Positions 5,341 to 6,085 of a DNA stretch of 6,085 nt are shown here, in pieces. The notes below the pieces were generated by a model. That model had not been told where the DNA came from and searched no databases. It was given only the letters and a program-made list of their open reading frames with translations. The stretch is from an uncultured Litorivicinus sp. (lineage in GTDB: Bacteria; Pseudomonadota; Gammaproteobacteria; Pseudomonadales; Litorivicinaceae), in NCBI GenBank assembly GCA_938091715.1, contig CALKMT010000099.1:1-6085 (forward strand), in the 5' to 3' direction. A program made the translations under genes and the position numbers. Within the stretch, counting starts at the first letter, position 1, and the number at the start of each line of letters is the position of its first letter.

Positions 5341-6085
5341 ATGCGAATCCCCACGCCCGTGGTATTGGGCACTTTATTTCTGTCGGTTGGTGCGTTTGAC
5401 GGCATGTTGGGCGTTGCCTGGCCAACCATCGCAAACCAGCTCGACCGCTCCATTGGGGATTTAGGCATCTTGTTGGCCGCCTATCTGGTGGCCTCGATGG
5501 CGGGCAGTTTGTCGGCCAATTGGCTAATGCAACGCCTGGGGCTCAAACGCAGCCTAATCTGCGCCGGCACGCTGACCGTCATCAGCGCGATCGCCCTCGC
5601 CCTGGCCCCCAGTTGGATTTTGCTACTGGCCGCTGCCGCGCTGCGTGGCTACGGCAACGGCGCGGTTCATACCTATCTGAACACTTATGGCGGCAAGACC
5701 CTGTCGAGTCGGCGCCTGATGGTGGTGCACAGCGCCTGGGGTGGCGGCGCTGCTCTGTCGGCCATGACCATGACCTACCTGGTTAGCCAAGGGCTGGCAT
5801 GGCAGATCAATCTGCTGTGGTGCGTGATACCCGGACTGCTGGGCGTTGTGGCGGTCCGCACTCTGCGCGAGATCAGCCCCGCCACTCAGGACCGCACCCC
5901 GGTCGCCCTGGGCCGTCTGGACTGGATGGCCGTCCTGGCCACGGGATTTTATGTGGCCGTCGAGGCCAGCGTCGGCAATTGGGCTTTCACCCTGATGACT
6001 GAGGGGTGGGCCGCGCCGGTCGCCCTGGCCGGCACCGTGACGTCGATCTTTTGGGCCTTGATGACCCTGTGCCGCCTGGGACTGT
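5341..6085 (+). CDS. Major facilitator superfamily (MFS) transporter, 3' end outside the window
   Basis: The open frame runs without a stop from ATG 5341 to the window end, giving 248 residues, somewhat over half of a typical 380-400 residue MFS permease. The first half has six hydrophobic segments starting VVLGTLFLSVGAFDGMLGVAWP. After the second comes a loop MQRLGLKRSL, which corresponds to MFS motif A (G..xxR/K). LRGYGNGAVHTYLNTYGGKT and VVHSAWGGGAALS are typical of the first half of this family. The central loop (about residues 175-192) is polar, and the second half opens with FYVAVEASVGNWAFTLM, a pattern seen in sugar or small-solute MFS carriers of the FucP-like type. The substrate is not predictable. 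The start is set by TAAGGAG at 5329-5335, five bases upstream. It may be co-transcribed with the DUF2061 gene and also have its own promoter. Confidence 0.9.
   Translation, partial: MRIPTPVVLGTLFLSVGAFDGMLGVAWPTIANQLDRSIGDLGILLAAYLVASMAGSLSANWLMQRLGLKRSLICAGTLTVISAIALALAPSWILLLAAAALRGYGNGAVHTYLNTYGGKTLSSRRLMVVHSAWGGGAALSAMTMTYLVSQGLAWQINLLWCVIPGLLGVVAVRTLREISPATQDRTPVALGRLDWMAVLATGFYVAVEASVGNWAFTLMTEGWAAPVALAGTVTSIFWALMTLCRLGL

Overview
The window looks like a piece of a gammaproteobacterial chromosome. The tRNA-Arg(ACG) gene encodes its own CCA and closely resembles the enterobacterial one, and the protein families (NorM-type MATE, DUF2061, lipoprotein plus periplasmic histidine phosphatase) fit that group. 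The genus cannot be named from this sequence. Most of the window is GC-rich and densely packed; roughly the first 640 bases are visibly more AT-rich.

Left part (1-720): a tRNA-Arg gene on the minus strand is followed, just past its 3' end, by the decayed remains of a tyrosine-recombinase integrase (in-frame stop, large internal deletion, frameshift). This is the classic layout of a genomic island or prophage inserted at a tRNA 3' end. The tRNA marks the island/chromosome border, and the island lies to the left, outside the window.

Middle (721-4099): a NorM-like MATE efflux pump on the plus strand converges with, and overlaps by 35 bp, a two-gene minus-strand operon (small lipoprotein, then periplasmic histidine phosphatase, coupled by an ATGA overlap). 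A membrane protein with a ClpP/crotonase-like serine protease domain diverges from that operon. The divergent spacer carries a clear intrinsic terminator pointing into the operon with no recognised gene in front of it.

Right part (4096-6085): an XRE-family regulator with an uncharacterised C-terminal domain runs on the minus strand, its stop codon overlapping that of the protease gene. It is divergent from a DUF2061 small membrane protein and an MFS transporter cut by the window end. The DUF2061 and MFS genes share a similar short motif about 40-45 bp ahead of their start codons. Regulation of these two by the XRE protein is plausible from position only.

No CRISPR array, insertion sequence, toxin-antitoxin pair or recognisable defence system was seen. 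The points most worth follow-up are the orphan terminator near 3130, the integrase scar at the tRNA, and the XRE regulator with its divergent promoter region.
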